Shown here: in pieces, positions 1 to 10,545 of the stretch | How positions within the stretch are numbered: the stretch's first letter is position 1 | Layout: the number at the start of each line of letters is the position of its first letter | NCBI GenBank assembly: GCA_949316235.1 | Contig: OX438742.1 | Coordinates: forward strand, 31,502,853-31,566,852 | DNA: 64,000 nt | Source of the DNA: Oegoconia quadripuncta | Taxonomy: Eukaryota; Arthropoda; Insecta; Lepidoptera; Autostichidae | Reading direction: 5' to 3' | Notes under the pieces: model-generated | The model's input: only the letters and a program-made list of their open reading frames with translations | Databases searched by the model: none | Told to the model about the DNA's origin: nothing | Made by a program: the position numbers and the translations under genes

Positions 1-1
1 A

Positions 2-2239
2 TGCACAGTTAAAAGTCCTAAAGCATCAGGTAAGAAAAATTTTCATCTTCCAAAGATAGAGTTTATAAAGTTCGATGGCCACGTCAAAAATTGGATTAAC
101 TTCTGGGGCCAATTTCAAAAAGTGGATATGGATTCTTCAATAGATGAGCATGACAAGTTTCAATACTTAATACAGGCTATGGTACCAGGATCTAGCGCAC
201 GCGCACTCGTTAATAGCTTCCCCCCATCAGGTCAAAATTACAGCAGGGCTATACAGCACCTAAAGGAAAGATTTGGTAGAGAAGATCTTATTATAGAGTA
301 TAGCGTTCGTGAACTATTAAAACTTGTTTTATCACAGGCAAAAGAAGATTCCGTATTAACTCTGAGTTCGTTATACGATGAGTTGACTACACACATTCGT
401 GCTTTGGAGACCCTCGGCGTGACGTCAGAGAAGTATGCATCAATGTTACTTCCTATGGTGGAATCATCGCTGCCCGAGGACATACTGAGAGCGTATGAGC
501 GTTCTCGTCCCCTTGCTTCAACGGTAAAAGGTAACCAGCTATCACTGTTGTTAGAGTTTTTAAAACGTGAGGTTGAAAGTACCCAACGGATCAACATGGC
601 AAGGTCCGGTTTCGGCATACCGGATAAGAAAGATGATGAGATTCCATCGACGGCGTCAGTATTAGTAGCAAATAGCGAGGCAAAGGCATCTCTGTGCATT
701 TGGTGTGATAAAACGAATCATAGTAGTAGTGACTGTTTTAAGACATCGCGATTATCATTGGACGAACGGAAGGACATGCTTAAAAAGAAACGAGGCTGTC
801 CAATTTGTCTACGCAGTGGTCATCATCCAAAATTTTGTAAAAGTTTTATTAAATGTTTCATTTGTTCACGTAGACACAATACGATTATGTGCGAAGAGAT
901 TATTACCAAGACTGAATCGTCAACACAAGGAGATAAAAATAAGAAGTACGGCAAGAAGAAGGATGAAAGTAAGGGAAATGATTCGATATCGAACTGTAGT
1001 ACTGCGATGACTTCAATGACTACGGTAACATTACTGCCTACCCTTTTAGTGAAAATCCTAAATAACGGTTCAGAAAAGAAAATAAGAGCCTTGATTGACA
1101 GTGGTGCGCAACGGTCTTATATTAGGAAGGACATTGTAGATGAATTGAGACTTGCACCTTTCAGAGAAGAAACGTTGGCACATTGTGTGTTTGGGGGCAT
1201 GATTACTGAACAGCGCCGTCATAAAAATTATGAAATAATAATAAAAGGTATGGATGACAGTTTTGCTTTTAATATGACAGCTCTTGAGGTGGATAAAATA
1301 TGCGGACCTATACCACGATTAAATAAGAGGGAGCTCGATGAAATTTTGGCGAGACATAACATACAGATGACAGATGTTGAAGAAGTAAATTCAGAGATTA
1401 CACTTCTCATCGGAGCAGATTATTCGGGTTTGATTTTTACAGATTCTGTAGTACAAATTGGTGACTTGACTGCTATTAAGACAAAATTAGGATGGACCAT
1501 TCAGGGTCGTAAGTCAGATAGGTCGAGGTCTCATACCTTGACAAGTCTTCTCGAGCTAGATATCACTGAACTATGGAAGCTAGAGTCCATCGGAATAATG
1601 GACAAGCCTACGAATGCCACAGCCGATGAGGTTATATTGCGTTTTGAAAAAGAGATCAGAATTGATAGTGCAGGTCGATATGAAGTGCCATTACCTTGGA
1701 AAGATGGACATCAGGAGCTCTTAAATAACCGAGAATTGGCTGAGAAAAGGTTGATGTCCACTACGAAACGTCTTCAGTCAATTAACAAGATCGAGGCTTA
1801 CGACAATGTATTGAAGGAGTGGCTCCAACTAGGCATAATTGAAGAGGTGCCTGAGGATAATAGAGACGGTAATTATTTACATCACCATGCAGTGATTAAA
1901 GAAGCTAGTCTAACGACTAAGATACGGCCGGTTTTTGATGCATCATCACGTGACAGAAATGGCAACTCAATCAATAGTTGTTTAGAGAAGAGTGAGAATT
2001 TTTTAGAGCTCATTCCCAAGTTGTTGATGCAATTTAGACAACATGCGGTCGGAATTACTGCAGATATTTGTAAAGCCTTTCTGCAAGTGGTATTCAGGGC
2101 TGAAAATAGAAAATTTTTAAAGTTTCTTTGGTGGAGAGAAGGTAGTAAAGATGAAAAGCGGTCGTGTGAGCAAACGTCCGCAGAGACTGGTCCTGTGACT
2201 AAGTGGTGTAGTTTATCTTTTATTTTTGCATTACTTTGA
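2..2239 (+). mobile_element. BEL/Pao LTR retrotransposon gag-pol, truncated
   Basis: One reading frame is open from base 2, so the 5' end lies outside the window, to a stop at 2237-2239. The first part matches the DUF1759-type gag of BEL/Pao elements. Three zinc-knuckle-like motifs follow: a CX2CX4HX4C at about 692-736 (CIWC..H..C), another at about 797-838 (CPIC..H..C), and a variant CFIC..H..C at about 857-892. An aspartic protease of DUF1758 type shows the catalytic triplet in LIDSGAQ at about 1094. The start of the reverse transcriptase follows at about 1900-2130 (KIRPVFDAS, then ITADICKAFLQV), but it stops just after FLWW. The catalytic YxDD, RNase H and integrase are missing, so the copy is dead. 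The junction after about 2130 looks like an internal deletion. An ATG at 122 is internal to the frame and is not the true start. Confidence 0.9.
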
Positions 2240-2529
2240 TTTTTCTCCCGCCTCGAGGATGTTGGAAAAGAGGTTCCTACTAAATTTACTCTTTTTATAA
2301 TAGTTTGTTTTTTTTTGGCATTGTCAGTGTGACTGAATGATATGTAAAAAAATTATATTCTCCTATCGACGAAGAACTTGGTTTTATCTTTAAAACACCC
2401 CGAAAACTCTTCAGCCCAAAAATACAGTGGACTCAACAAGGTCTAGAGTGACATTTTTTATCATTATATTTGTGGGCACCTCCCTGACATTAGGCAGTAC
2501 AAATTTAACACATTTAGTTTTTTTCTCAT
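2240..2529. other. Flank of the BEL/Pao fragment, possible LTR remnant
   Basis: No gene is seen. A purine-rich stretch ending in GAGGA (about 2254-2260) followed by TGTTGG resembles a polypurine tract plus LTR start. If so, this is the 3' LTR reached directly by the internal deletion. The second LTR is not in the window, so I cannot test this. Confidence 0.25.
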
Positions 2530-2798
2530 TAAATAAATAAATATCTTTGCACATACACACAGCGCCATCTAGTTCCACACTAAGCAACTAAGCTTCTATT
2601 ATGGATACCAGATGGTTGATAAACTACACAAATACTTTTTTTTTGTAAATAAATACATAAATAAATGAAAAACATCCATAACTCGGGAACACATGTCTTT
2701 GTATTCATCACACAAACATATGCCCCTAGCTGGATTCGAACCCGCGACCTTTTGGTATAGCAGTCAGAATTTTTAACCACTACACCAAACTGGTCGTC
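2530..2798 (-). mobile_element. tRNA-derived SINE (family A, copy 1)
   Basis: Read on the minus strand, the head at 2798 begins GACGACCAGTTTGGTGTAG. It has an A box (TGGTGTAGTGG) and a B box (GGTTCGAATCC), as in a tRNA gene. The body includes the phrase TAGATGGCGCTGTGTGTATG and ends in a TTTA repeat tail. It shares most of its length with the copy at 4320-4601. The apparent small ORF over it is not a gene. Confidence 0.85.
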
Positions 2799-3189
2799 AT
2801 AATATGTCATTTATGTCATCCACTGAAACGCAGTTCAGGCAATCGAAGCGATTTGACAATTGAAGCTTTAATGGGCGCGAGAAAGTCGAAGTGTAGACCC
2901 CATCAAACTGGACCTTTCAAGTTTAACATTAATATTGAATATACCTCTATAACATTCACTGATCGCTGCTAGTTTTACCATGTTGATCACAGAAACATCA
3001 ATAAATATTCGCCTTATAGCCATTTCTCGTGGAACCGCGTCGGGACTCCTCCAGGTACATTTCTCGTGAGGCGGTCAGTGATAAAAGTGTACCCAAAAGA
3101 ATATAAACAGCTTTTACTATAAAAGCAACCCTGTAGAGATATATTGTAGGTACTTAGCAACTATTTAAGTATTTAAAAACACGGCTACA
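2799..3189. other. Unassigned intergenic sequence
   Basis: No reading frame, RNA gene or recognised repeat is seen in this stretch. Confidence 0.4.
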
Positions 3190-3470
3190 AATGTTGCAGA
3201 CGCTATGTTGGATTTTTTACCATAAAATGTATCGTATGGCACTCCGGGTACCAAGACGAATCTTACGACACCATGCACTTCGAATGTTACGACACCATGC
3301 ACTTCGAATCTTACGACACCATGCACTTCGAATCTTACGACACCATGCACTTCGAATCTTACGACACCATGCACTTCGAATATTCGACACCATGTACTTC
3401 GAATCTTACGACACCATGCACTTCGAATTCGGTCAAGCCGTTTAGGCTACAGGATGCGCCAAAGGAATGG
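3190..3470 (+). repeat. Dispersed repeat (family X) with internal tandem expansion
   Basis: The stretch TTGGATTTTTTACCATAAAA, then ACCAAGACGAATC, then the phrase CGGTCAAGCC..TTTAGGCTACAGGA reappears in the same order on the minus strand at about 23300-23430. It is therefore a dispersed repeat. The copy here is longer only because its middle has been multiplied (see 3258-3424). Confidence 0.75.
3258..3424 (+). repeat. 24-bp tandem array, 7 units
   Basis: There are seven consecutive units of GAATCTTACGACACCATGCACTTC type. Unit starts are at 3258, 3282, 3306, 3330, 3354, 3378 and 3401; the sixth unit is 23 bp and more diverged. Because 24 is a multiple of three, every frame stays open. This produces several false ORFs of ESYDTMHF type on both strands. 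Confidence 0.95.
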
Positions 3471-3654
3471 ATACTTATATACACTTGAAAACATTATCTC
3501 CCTTTCCTAGGCAGTCGGGTCAAAACAGACGCTCATGTGCAGGCAAGGTAGAGTACCATGTGGGTAGTAAACTGCAAAAATATGCAAAAATAAATTAAAG
3601 TAGGTAATCAATTTCTTTATTAAGCGAGTCATATAATTTGTACTGTGGGGAAAT

Positions 3655-4316
3655 GCCGCGGATATAAATACAATCTTTGTTTTACAAAAACGAGCCGTTC
3701 GCGCAATTTATCAATTGAAACCTGCAGTGTCACTTAGAGATAGGTTTAAAGTGTATAACATTCTAACCTTTTCGTCACAGTACATTTTTGAAAATCTAAT
3801 GTATGTCAAAAAAAATATAGCATCATTTAGGAAAAATTGTGATAAACATGATGTCAATACAAGAAATAAAGATAAACTTGCAGGTCACATAAGTCGCCTC
3901 CGCAAAGTCAGTAATTCATTCAAAGGGTTATGTATACGCTTTTTCAATAAGGTCCCAGTTGATATACAAAATCTTCCACTTGATAAATTTAAAGATACTA
4001 TAAAACAGAAACTTATTAACAAAGCATATTATAAAATATCAGACTATTTAGATGATAATCATCCCTGGACATAATGAGATTGTTCGCATGCCAGGCTATT
4101 TCACGATTAATAATGAAATATAAAAACCTTTTTGTAATATAAAAACCTTTATGTAAAATCAAAACCTGATTTTAAAAGAGCAACCCTTCGAGTTTCTTGC
4201 TTGTTCTTCTCAGGGGAAAATTGCATTTTGAACAAGCAGTAGCTTAAAAAATGTAAAATTGACTATTTTAAGTGTACTCTGTGTACCTACAAAATAAAGC
4301 ATTTTTGACTTTAATA
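3655..4316 (+). mobile_element. Non-LTR retrotransposon (LINE) 3' end
   Basis: The frame ending at the stop before 4075 reads FVLQKRAVRAIYQL, then ILTFSSQYIFENLMYVKKN, then NTRNKDKL, then IRFFNKVPVDIQNL. This is the characteristic C-terminal tail downstream of the reverse transcriptase in jockey-like LINEs. The coding part covers about 3655-4074 and has no start of its own; the 5' part is lost by truncation, the usual outcome of target-primed reverse transcription. A 3' UTR of about 240 nt ends in TGACTTT. The tail continues as (TGACTT)n beyond the SINE at 4320-4601. Confidence 0.8.
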
Positions 4317-4319
4317 AAT

Positions 4320-4601
4320 AAATAATAAATAAATAAATAAATATCCTTAGACATACACACAGCGCCATCTAGTTCCACAGTAAGCAACTATATGCTTGTG
4401 TTGTGGATACCAGATGGTTGATATAATACATAAATACATTTTTTTTTTTGTAAATAAATACTTATTATAAATGAAAACATCCATAACTCGGGTACACATG
4501 TCCGTATTCATCACACAAACATATGCCCCTAGCGGGATTCGAACCCGCAACCTTTTGGTATAGTGGTCAGAGTTGCTAACCATTACACCAAACAGGTCGT
4601 C
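4320..4601 (-). mobile_element. tRNA-derived SINE (family A, copy 2)
   Basis: Same family and orientation as the copy at 2530-2798. The head ends at 4601 (GACGACCTGTTTGGTGTAA), with B box GGTTCGAATCC and the same TAGATGGCGCTGTGTGTATG phrase and TTTA tail. It sits inside the TGACTT-type tail of the LINE just to its left: TTTGACTTT lies before it and CTTTGACTTTGACTTTG after it. It therefore inserted after the LINE did. Confidence 0.85.
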
Positions 4602-5334
4602 AAACTTTGACTTTGACTTTGACTTTGTCCAGGTGATATTGACAGAACAGGAAGTACAAGTATTTACAAATATTGAAACTAACTGTCAATGTCAAGATTT
4701 TCTGGCACAGGTATCCTTATACCTAAAAGGAAATCTTAACAATACGTTGCATGTGATTCCTAAAGAAAGAAATAAACATTTTTTTTTAAATAAACAATGT
4801 CTATACAGGTTGGCGTTTGTAGATGTTTTAATGATACTGCTGTCCATCTATGCTGTTATGCTCGTGATTGTTTGCTCGTTGACCATTTGGTCGGTTGATC
4901 ATGTGCTGTAAACATCAATTCGTCTAAAAGAGAAAATAGTAAAATTTTATGGACAAAAAAATTTAATTCTGATAGCCGCTGCCGTAAGTGTGATGCAAAC
5001 TCTAGTCTATACTAAAAGGAGAAACTGACAACTGATTCATCAAAGCAAAGCCCAAACGCGTTGATCAATACTTGGCAGGTGTGTCCCTTGGGTTACTTCG
5101 AGGCGCACTAACATAGGATTTTGTAAAATTCTCACGGGGAACAGGAAGAACCGATATTACCGCGTAAAATTTATGAAACCAAATGCACGCTAATGTTTCA
5201 TACTCTCGGTCACGGCGGTTTTCATTGGAGCGTATTGCTTTATTATCTCATGAGTTTCATAAAATAACCTAACCTATATTCTATACGAATATGTACAAGC
5301 AAAGTCAAAAATGCATATCCACTTAAAAAAAAAA
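4602..5334. other. Unassigned sequence after LINE tail
   Basis: The first 27 bases are the remainder of a TGACTT repeat tail. An open frame follows to 4911 but has no recognisable domain and begins inside SINE and tail sequence, so I do not call it. Nothing else is recognised. Confidence 0.4.
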
Positions 5335-5412
5335 AAAGTTATGAAAGCGTATAAAACCGAAATTTATCTTATATATATTTATAATTTCGGTTTTATACGC
5401 TTTCATAACTTT
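5335..5412. repeat. Perfect 30-bp inverted repeat with 18-nt spacer
   Basis: The left arm (5335-5364, contains GTTATGAAAGCGTATAAAAC) is the exact reverse complement of the right arm (5383-5412). The spacer is an 18-nt AT run. A poly-A run flanks it on the left. The A/T-rich 3' tail of the minus-strand LINE begins right after it at 5413. It would form a strong hairpin. Confidence 0.95.
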
Positions 5413-5501
5413 CTTTTTTCATTTTTTTATTTTATTTTCTTAGGGATAATAACAGCTTACAAATCCAGTGCAGGGTATAAAAAATTAAATCTAAAATAAA
5501 A

Positions 5502-6723
5502 CTATAAGGCAAAGACGTCATCCAGACCTCCCGATTGCGGTATGGACCCTAACACACTGGCTGCATTACCTCTCTGAACAGCCAGACTGAGACGTTGAGC
5601 GAGGTATGCGACAGTCCGTAAATCACACGAGGCCAGCACCAATCTGGTCTAGAGACCGTGAACAAAATTCCTGGTGTCAGAAGACCACGGTCCCATAGTT
5701 TCTACTGCAAGCGCCACAAACTCATGGCTACCCAATAGGGATGAGTACTTGCGGCGCTTGAGCAGCTGTGCTTCCTCTGCCGCAGCTCTGGCTCTCGAAG
5801 AGGTTTTGGGGATGTGAGAGGGTGCCAAAGTATCGACGCAAGTAGCGTCCCATATCAACGTTCGCCCTAGTGACCATGGCACCAATGTCGCTCCATCCGG
5901 CCTCTTGCCATCATCCCTGGATAAGCCGCAGGGCTCCAGAGACGCGGGAACACCAGCAGTAGCAAGCGCTCGACGTAATAAATCATTGATGGTGCCATGG
6001 CGGTAAATACGATCCGCGCTCCTGCTGCATGACAGACCGTGACGCCCGTAATGGTCTACGTTGGAGCCACAAGGACAGCGATGCGGTTCGCATACTTTGG
6101 CACCCACTCGCAAACAAACTGCAATACGAAGAGTGTTAGAGTCCAGCATTGTACCAATGTTATCCGAAGGCAGCGCGTGTAACCAATGACCCGATTCCGG
6201 CTCGGATACGGCAAGCAGCCTTGCTCGGTCGGCGTTCTTTGTGCAACTATCGAACAAAGACTTATGGATCTGCTTCAAAAAGGGATCATCCCAAAGGCGT
6301 TGCTTCTCTGGATAAGTAGGAAAGTCAATACCGGAGCACATGACGGACCAGGCCTGCTTCGCTTCCGACAAACCCAACACCGTAACGTCAACTGAGGTAG
6401 TAGAGGAAAGGATCTCGTTGACGAGGGTGTGTGTGCTGTAAGCGGAAGAGAGAAACGCTGGGAGAGCCAAGCTTGATGTGGTTCTTAAGCCAAGACCACC
6501 ATGACGAATTGGGAGCGTTGCTTGAATCCAAGAAAGGTCGTTAAAACTAATATTAAGTAATTTAGTCACGGAAAGGCGCATTACCGAGTCCGCAGAGTCG
6601 GTCAGAGAACGCAATTTCCACACGGGGCAGCAACGAAGCAGATACATAAGTCTGGGAGCAAAAAGGCACAAACGTAGTATGTAAATGGCGGCATGTGGTC
6701 TAATTTCAAGAAGGCGATCAGAA
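5502..6723 (-). pseudogene. LINE ORF part 3: thumb, CCHC and restriction-like endonuclease
   Basis: The frame reads YILRLCLFAPRLMYLLRC, a thumb-region block. It continues through a zinc motif CPCG..H..H..C (about 6030-6085) to KRPDGATLVPW..LIWDATCVD, the PD-(D/E)XK endonuclease core. A TAG at 5649-5651 interrupts it. Beyond that stop the same frame stays open for 48 more codons (TRLVLASCDLRTVAYLAQRL, then AVQRGNAASVLG) to a stop at 5502-5504. That is the likely true C-terminus, so the TAG is a nonsense mutation. Confidence 0.8.
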
Positions 6724-7962
6724 TTTTTTTGGAATAAATCTGTTTTATATTAAAAATATGAGGGATAGCATCCTGAAAAATCGGTGCCCCCAACAAGGAC
6801 AAGTTGTCTTTATGGACTACAGTTATGTTGGGGGTCAATTGATTGAATTTTTCTAGAGTCTCTAAATGAAAGTCGGCGGTGGTTGAATCCGGTGTGAAAA
6901 ATTCGCACTTATTAAAATTAAGTTCCAGATCCATTTCCGAAAAACGATTAATTACTAATTGTAGGTCATTCCATACAGTTGATACTGGCCCACCTAGCGA
7001 GCCGTCATCTAGGTACCAAAGATTGAATTTGGAATTTAAAGAAATGATTACTTGGTGGATGACCAAACTAAAAATTGCCGGACCGAGCGGATCACCCTGT
7101 TGACAGCCCACACTCGACAAAATTTCATTGTCGCCAAAAAATAATTTCGTCGGAGCACCATAACACTGCCACATGTAGTCAAAAATTTCGGGAAATTCTT
7201 TTAGAATTTCGTTTAGCAGGAAGCCCCTGTCAACAGAGTTGAATGCGTTTTTAACATCGATTTTAATAAAAACTTCGTAGTTATTTGAATTTAGAAAATT
7301 TCTTGCTGCATGTACAGCCGCTTCACATCCCCCCCCTCACACCGAAACCAAGTTGCCTTGGTTTCAATTTCGCAGTAAGCTTGTCATGAAGAACGTGGCA
7401 GCAAATTTTTGAGGCTAAACGTCGCAAAGTACTGCCCACTGCTATAGGACGTACACCTCCGTCTTTTTTTGAGAAAGCTACTAAGTTTGCACCATATAGG
7501 ATGGGTATTACTTCATCACATACCTTACCGGACAACATTAAATTTACTAGAGATGTCATCTCTTTCAGAAGGGTCTGCCCAGCATCGCCCACCAAAGGGC
7601 CGGTGAGGTCTTTGAGGTGTTGCGGAGTTAATCCATCCAGACCATCAGCAGATCCGTTAGGGAAAGAACGAATGGCAATGACCAAAGCATCCTCCGTGGC
7701 AATGATATGCTGTAGTGGTGAGGGAGGAGGGTTAGGAAGGCGTGAGTAGGGAGATGGGACCGGATGTTTATCCTGTAAAGCAGCAAGAGTCTCAGGGCAG
7801 TCACCGGCCAAGGAGTCATCTGAAAATAAAAGCTTGGCAGCGCCTTTCACGTTACCATCCGCAAGTTTTCTTTCAATGATCGAGGTCTTGTGAATATTGT
7901 TACGTCTATTGAAGGTGGTAATAATTGGAACGTCAGGAGCGACGGAATTAAAATTGCTTGCC
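6602..7962 (-). pseudogene. LINE ORF part 2: reverse transcriptase in two frames
   Basis: The frame at 7323-7962 gives the N-terminal RT blocks (SADGLDGLTPQHL, then NLVAFSKKDGGVRPIAVG, then LGFGVRGG). It dies at the run of eight C at 7329-7336. The next frame resumes with CEAAVHAARNFLNS and IKIDVKNAFNSVDRG, then CQQGDPLGPAIFSL and the active-site WYLDDGSLGG. RT motifs A (IKIDVKNAFN) and C (YLDD) are both intact. This frame is lost again near the T run 6724-6730 and runs out of frame to 6602. Confidence 0.8.
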
Positions 7963-8334
7963 TTAGATAATTTCTGCTAGACGTCCAGGCTTTTTATTTA
8001 TATGTAAAACAGAGTAGGCAAAAGTTAATAGATTTTCCCATGACTCCATGGTATTTTCTGCGACCACTCTTGCAACGCAAACAGACTTCGCAATACGTTT
8101 AATTACTGGGAGGCCACGTTTATATAGACATAATTTAGCGCTTAACGAAGAACTAGGTGCCCCATCAGCGCATGAAAAAGGGGCGACAACGGGATCAGAA
8201 CATTCGACTCTAGGCACATGCTTTTTAGCTTTGTGGATTGCTAGGCCACGATTCCCTTTATATAACTTATTATCTGCGCAGATGGGGCACACAATCAAAT
8301 CACAGCTGGATGACGACGACGCCTGTCCAGACAT
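7963..8334 (-). pseudogene. LINE ORF part 1: N-terminal C2H2 zinc finger
   Basis: This is the N-terminal 123 codons of the LINE protein. The finger is CPICADNKLYKGNRGLAIHKAKKH (cysteines in CPIC, then two histidines), like the DNA-binding finger at the N-terminus of R2 proteins. The frame ends at a stop at 7963-7965. The continuation (SNFNSVAPDVP) is in another frame, so a frameshift lies just before this stop. Confidence 0.75.
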
Positions 8335-8341
8335 TAACTAA

Positions 8342-9834
8342 TACACAAAACAAATTAAATTAAAAAATATAAACAAGAAATTAGCTAAAACTTAAGAAAA
8401 AAGTTCAATTCAATTCAATTCTTTTAAATATCATCAATTGATTTTGGTTGCTAAACGCTGACATATAGCAGGCAGGCTTGTGTCAAAAATTGTCCTGTGA
8501 TTGGCGGATGCTAGGCGACTGTGTACGTTGCCAAGGCCTCGGCGCCTGGCAACGCATGGCGACGTGTCAAAATACACAGCAAAATAATACGAAAACTGAA
8601 ACGCAGATTCAATGCTTCTGGAACCGATAAAAAATGCTACCCACAATTGCACATGCGTAATGGACAGTAAGGATACTTTTTAGAAACTTAGGAAAGAAAA
8701 CGGGAAGCACAACTAAATAAATTGATATAAAATCAGTTTGACTTTGACAATTCAATACTCTTTATTACAATAAATTATTATTATTATTATTTATTTATTA
8801 TTTCAATAAATATCATTGAAATAATAAAAAAGTACCTATAGTAAATATAAAAAAAACAGCTTACAACATATTATATGATATTACAAATAAGGTGTTCTAA
8901 CAGTAGAAAGCCAATTGACGTTATCCACGGATTACAAATTACAGTTATCCACAGATTCGTAAAGTAATGTATGTTCATGTGTGTCTATGATCTATTATTA
9001 TACCCTAACATGGCATTCTATAAGCCTCGTTGGCCTGATTCTTAATCTATTCGTTTGATGATTCAGAGATCAGCAACTGATCTTGCAGCTGAGTATGCTG
9101 TTTTTGAGAGGCTAATCTCTCTCTCATATAAAAAAAAATCAAGGTTTTGACACCTGAAACCCTGTAATTACATCGAAAATATAAGATCAATTTCTTTCAA
9201 GGTCTACTTTATTGGTATATAACATATTTAATCTAAGTACTTGAATAATGACTGCTTTTGTAGTTTATATACTTGAACTATAAATGAAAGAGGAGAATTC
9301 ATCTATTCTCTGTGGGTGTAAGTTTAGGTTAGGTATTTATTTGAACATTTAACTCGGGAATGGTCATTTGTTTTCATCAGTGCAAATTTATACCGAAGCT
9401 TTCGTTTAGGTATACTTCTCAATTATTTAAACGTTTCGTTTTGTTCTAAATTAGACAACATGTCAAATGCACAATGGAGGGGGTTCCGTACTCAGAACTC
9501 GATTCCAATTAAAATTTGTTATAGTTGTAGAAATGATAGCCTAAGTACCTACATGGATGCTAACATAAAAAAAAACAAAATGTCATCTAATTATGACACC
9601 TCACATAATATGAAACCTTTTCAATAATACAGGACATTTGCTCTGTGTAACGTTTTTTTTTTAACAATTTTTGTATAGTTGTGAAATAAATAGTCCAAGT
9701 ACGTATGGATACCAATATTAAAAAAAAAAAATCTCATCTAATTTAGACACAGTATGAAACCTTTTTAATAATACAGTAGATTTAAATAAACACTGTTTGA
9801 CGTTTTCTTATTTTTTTATGCATATTCAGAATAA
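8342..9834. other. AT-rich intergenic sequence
   Basis: No gene is seen. The stretch includes a TTATTA/TTTA microsatellite at about 8775-8815. It also holds two related segments at about 9530-9640 and 9680-9790, sharing the phrases AGTACCTACATGGATgCTAA / AGTACGTATGGATACCAA and TATGAAACCTTTTTAATAAT; these look like a diverged tandem duplication. Confidence 0.4.
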
Positions 9835-9975
9835 AAAAAACGGCTAAGTGAGTGTCGGACCACGCGCAATGTAGGGTTCTATATTTGCCCTATTATTTTA
9901 CAGCTTTATAGTACTAGCCTGTGAGCTAAGACTCGGACAGGCAGGCAGACGGACATGGTGAAAGTATAATCCTTG
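9835..9975 (+). repeat. Lepidopteran dispersed repeat fragment
   Basis: The phrases ACGGCTAAGTGAGTGTCGGA, then GTAGGGTTC, then GGCAGACGGACA match, from memory, a very common lepidopteran dispersed repeat (CGGCTAAGTGCGAGTCGGA..GGGTTCCG..CAGACGGACA). The copy is short and diverged. Confidence 0.55.
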
Positions 9976-9977
9976 TT

Positions 9978-10545
9978 ACTACGTTAGGGGCTAGCGGATC
10001 CCAGTACGGCCCTGAGCCTTTCTGCGGTATCTCAAAAAGCCTAATTCGCTTTACCCTAAGGAACCGGTGCACCCAAGCAGCTCTTAAACTCTGGACGAAC
10101 ACGCCAGGTTTAACACACTCCGAATCACTAATCAAAGCCTTAAACAAGAAGGCGACCGGCGAAGCGCTGGCACTCAGTAGGAACAATTTACGCATTCTCA
10201 CAAGGGCACTAATGGGACACTGCTGTCTGAGCAAACACATGCTCAACATAGGGCTCCGAGAAACAGGAATGTGCAGACTTTGCCTCCTCGCAGAGGAAAC
10301 ACCTGCACATCTGCTGTGTGAATGTGGCCCGCTAATGCGTAAACGCAATATCCACCTGGGCAGCCACTTATTACACCCGGATGAGATAAAAACCATCGGT
10401 GCCAGGAAAATTATCCAATTCCTCAAAGAGGCAAACCTGAGCAACGAACTGTAGGTTAGTGGCGATCACAATAGATCGGCAACGGTCGCAGTGATACAGG
10501 TCTCCGATGACCTGCAACAGCCACACACACATACAATACAATACA
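9978..10545 (+). mobile_element. LINE 3' end with RNase H-like C-terminus
   Basis: A frame open from about 9978 to the stop at 10452-10454 reads GPEPFCGIS, then LSRNNLRILTRALMGHCCLS, then CRLCLLAEETPAHLLCEC. This is the RNase H C-terminal segment and the zinc-like CX2C..H..C motif seen at the end of many insect LINE ORF2 proteins. The 5' part is truncated. The 3' UTR ends in an (AATAC)n-type tail at about 10525-10545. It is an inactive fragment. Confidence 0.75.

Larger units (their letters stand above)
5413..8340 (-). mobile_element. R2-type LINE with restriction-like endonuclease, inactivated
   Basis: Read on the minus strand, the element has in order: a short 5' UTR; a start at 8334 with one C2H2 zinc finger; a reverse transcriptase with the catalytic YLDDG; and a C-terminal CCHC zinc motif plus a PD-(D/E)XK-type restriction-like endonuclease. 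It ends in a 3' UTR with an A-rich tail at about 5413-5440. This architecture is that of the R2/NeSL/CRE group, not of the apurinic-endonuclease LINEs. The frame is broken at least four times: near 7965-7978; at a run of eight C at 7329-7336 (one base too many); at the T run 6724-6730 (one base too few); and by a TAG at 5649-5651. Apart from these lesions the reading is continuous, so the insertion is fairly recent. Confidence 0.85.

Noticed and set aside
2700..2790. Possible tRNA gene on the minus strand
   Set aside because: A and B boxes are present, but the sequence continues into a SINE body shared with the copy at 4320-4601, and a cloverleaf acceptor pairing is not evident.
3165..3488. 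Several overlapping repeat-protein ORFs on both strands
   Set aside because: They come from a 24-bp tandem repeat whose period is divisible by three; there is no start context or domain.
4500..4601. Possible tRNA gene on the minus strand
   Set aside because: It is the head of the second SINE copy, not a free tRNA gene.
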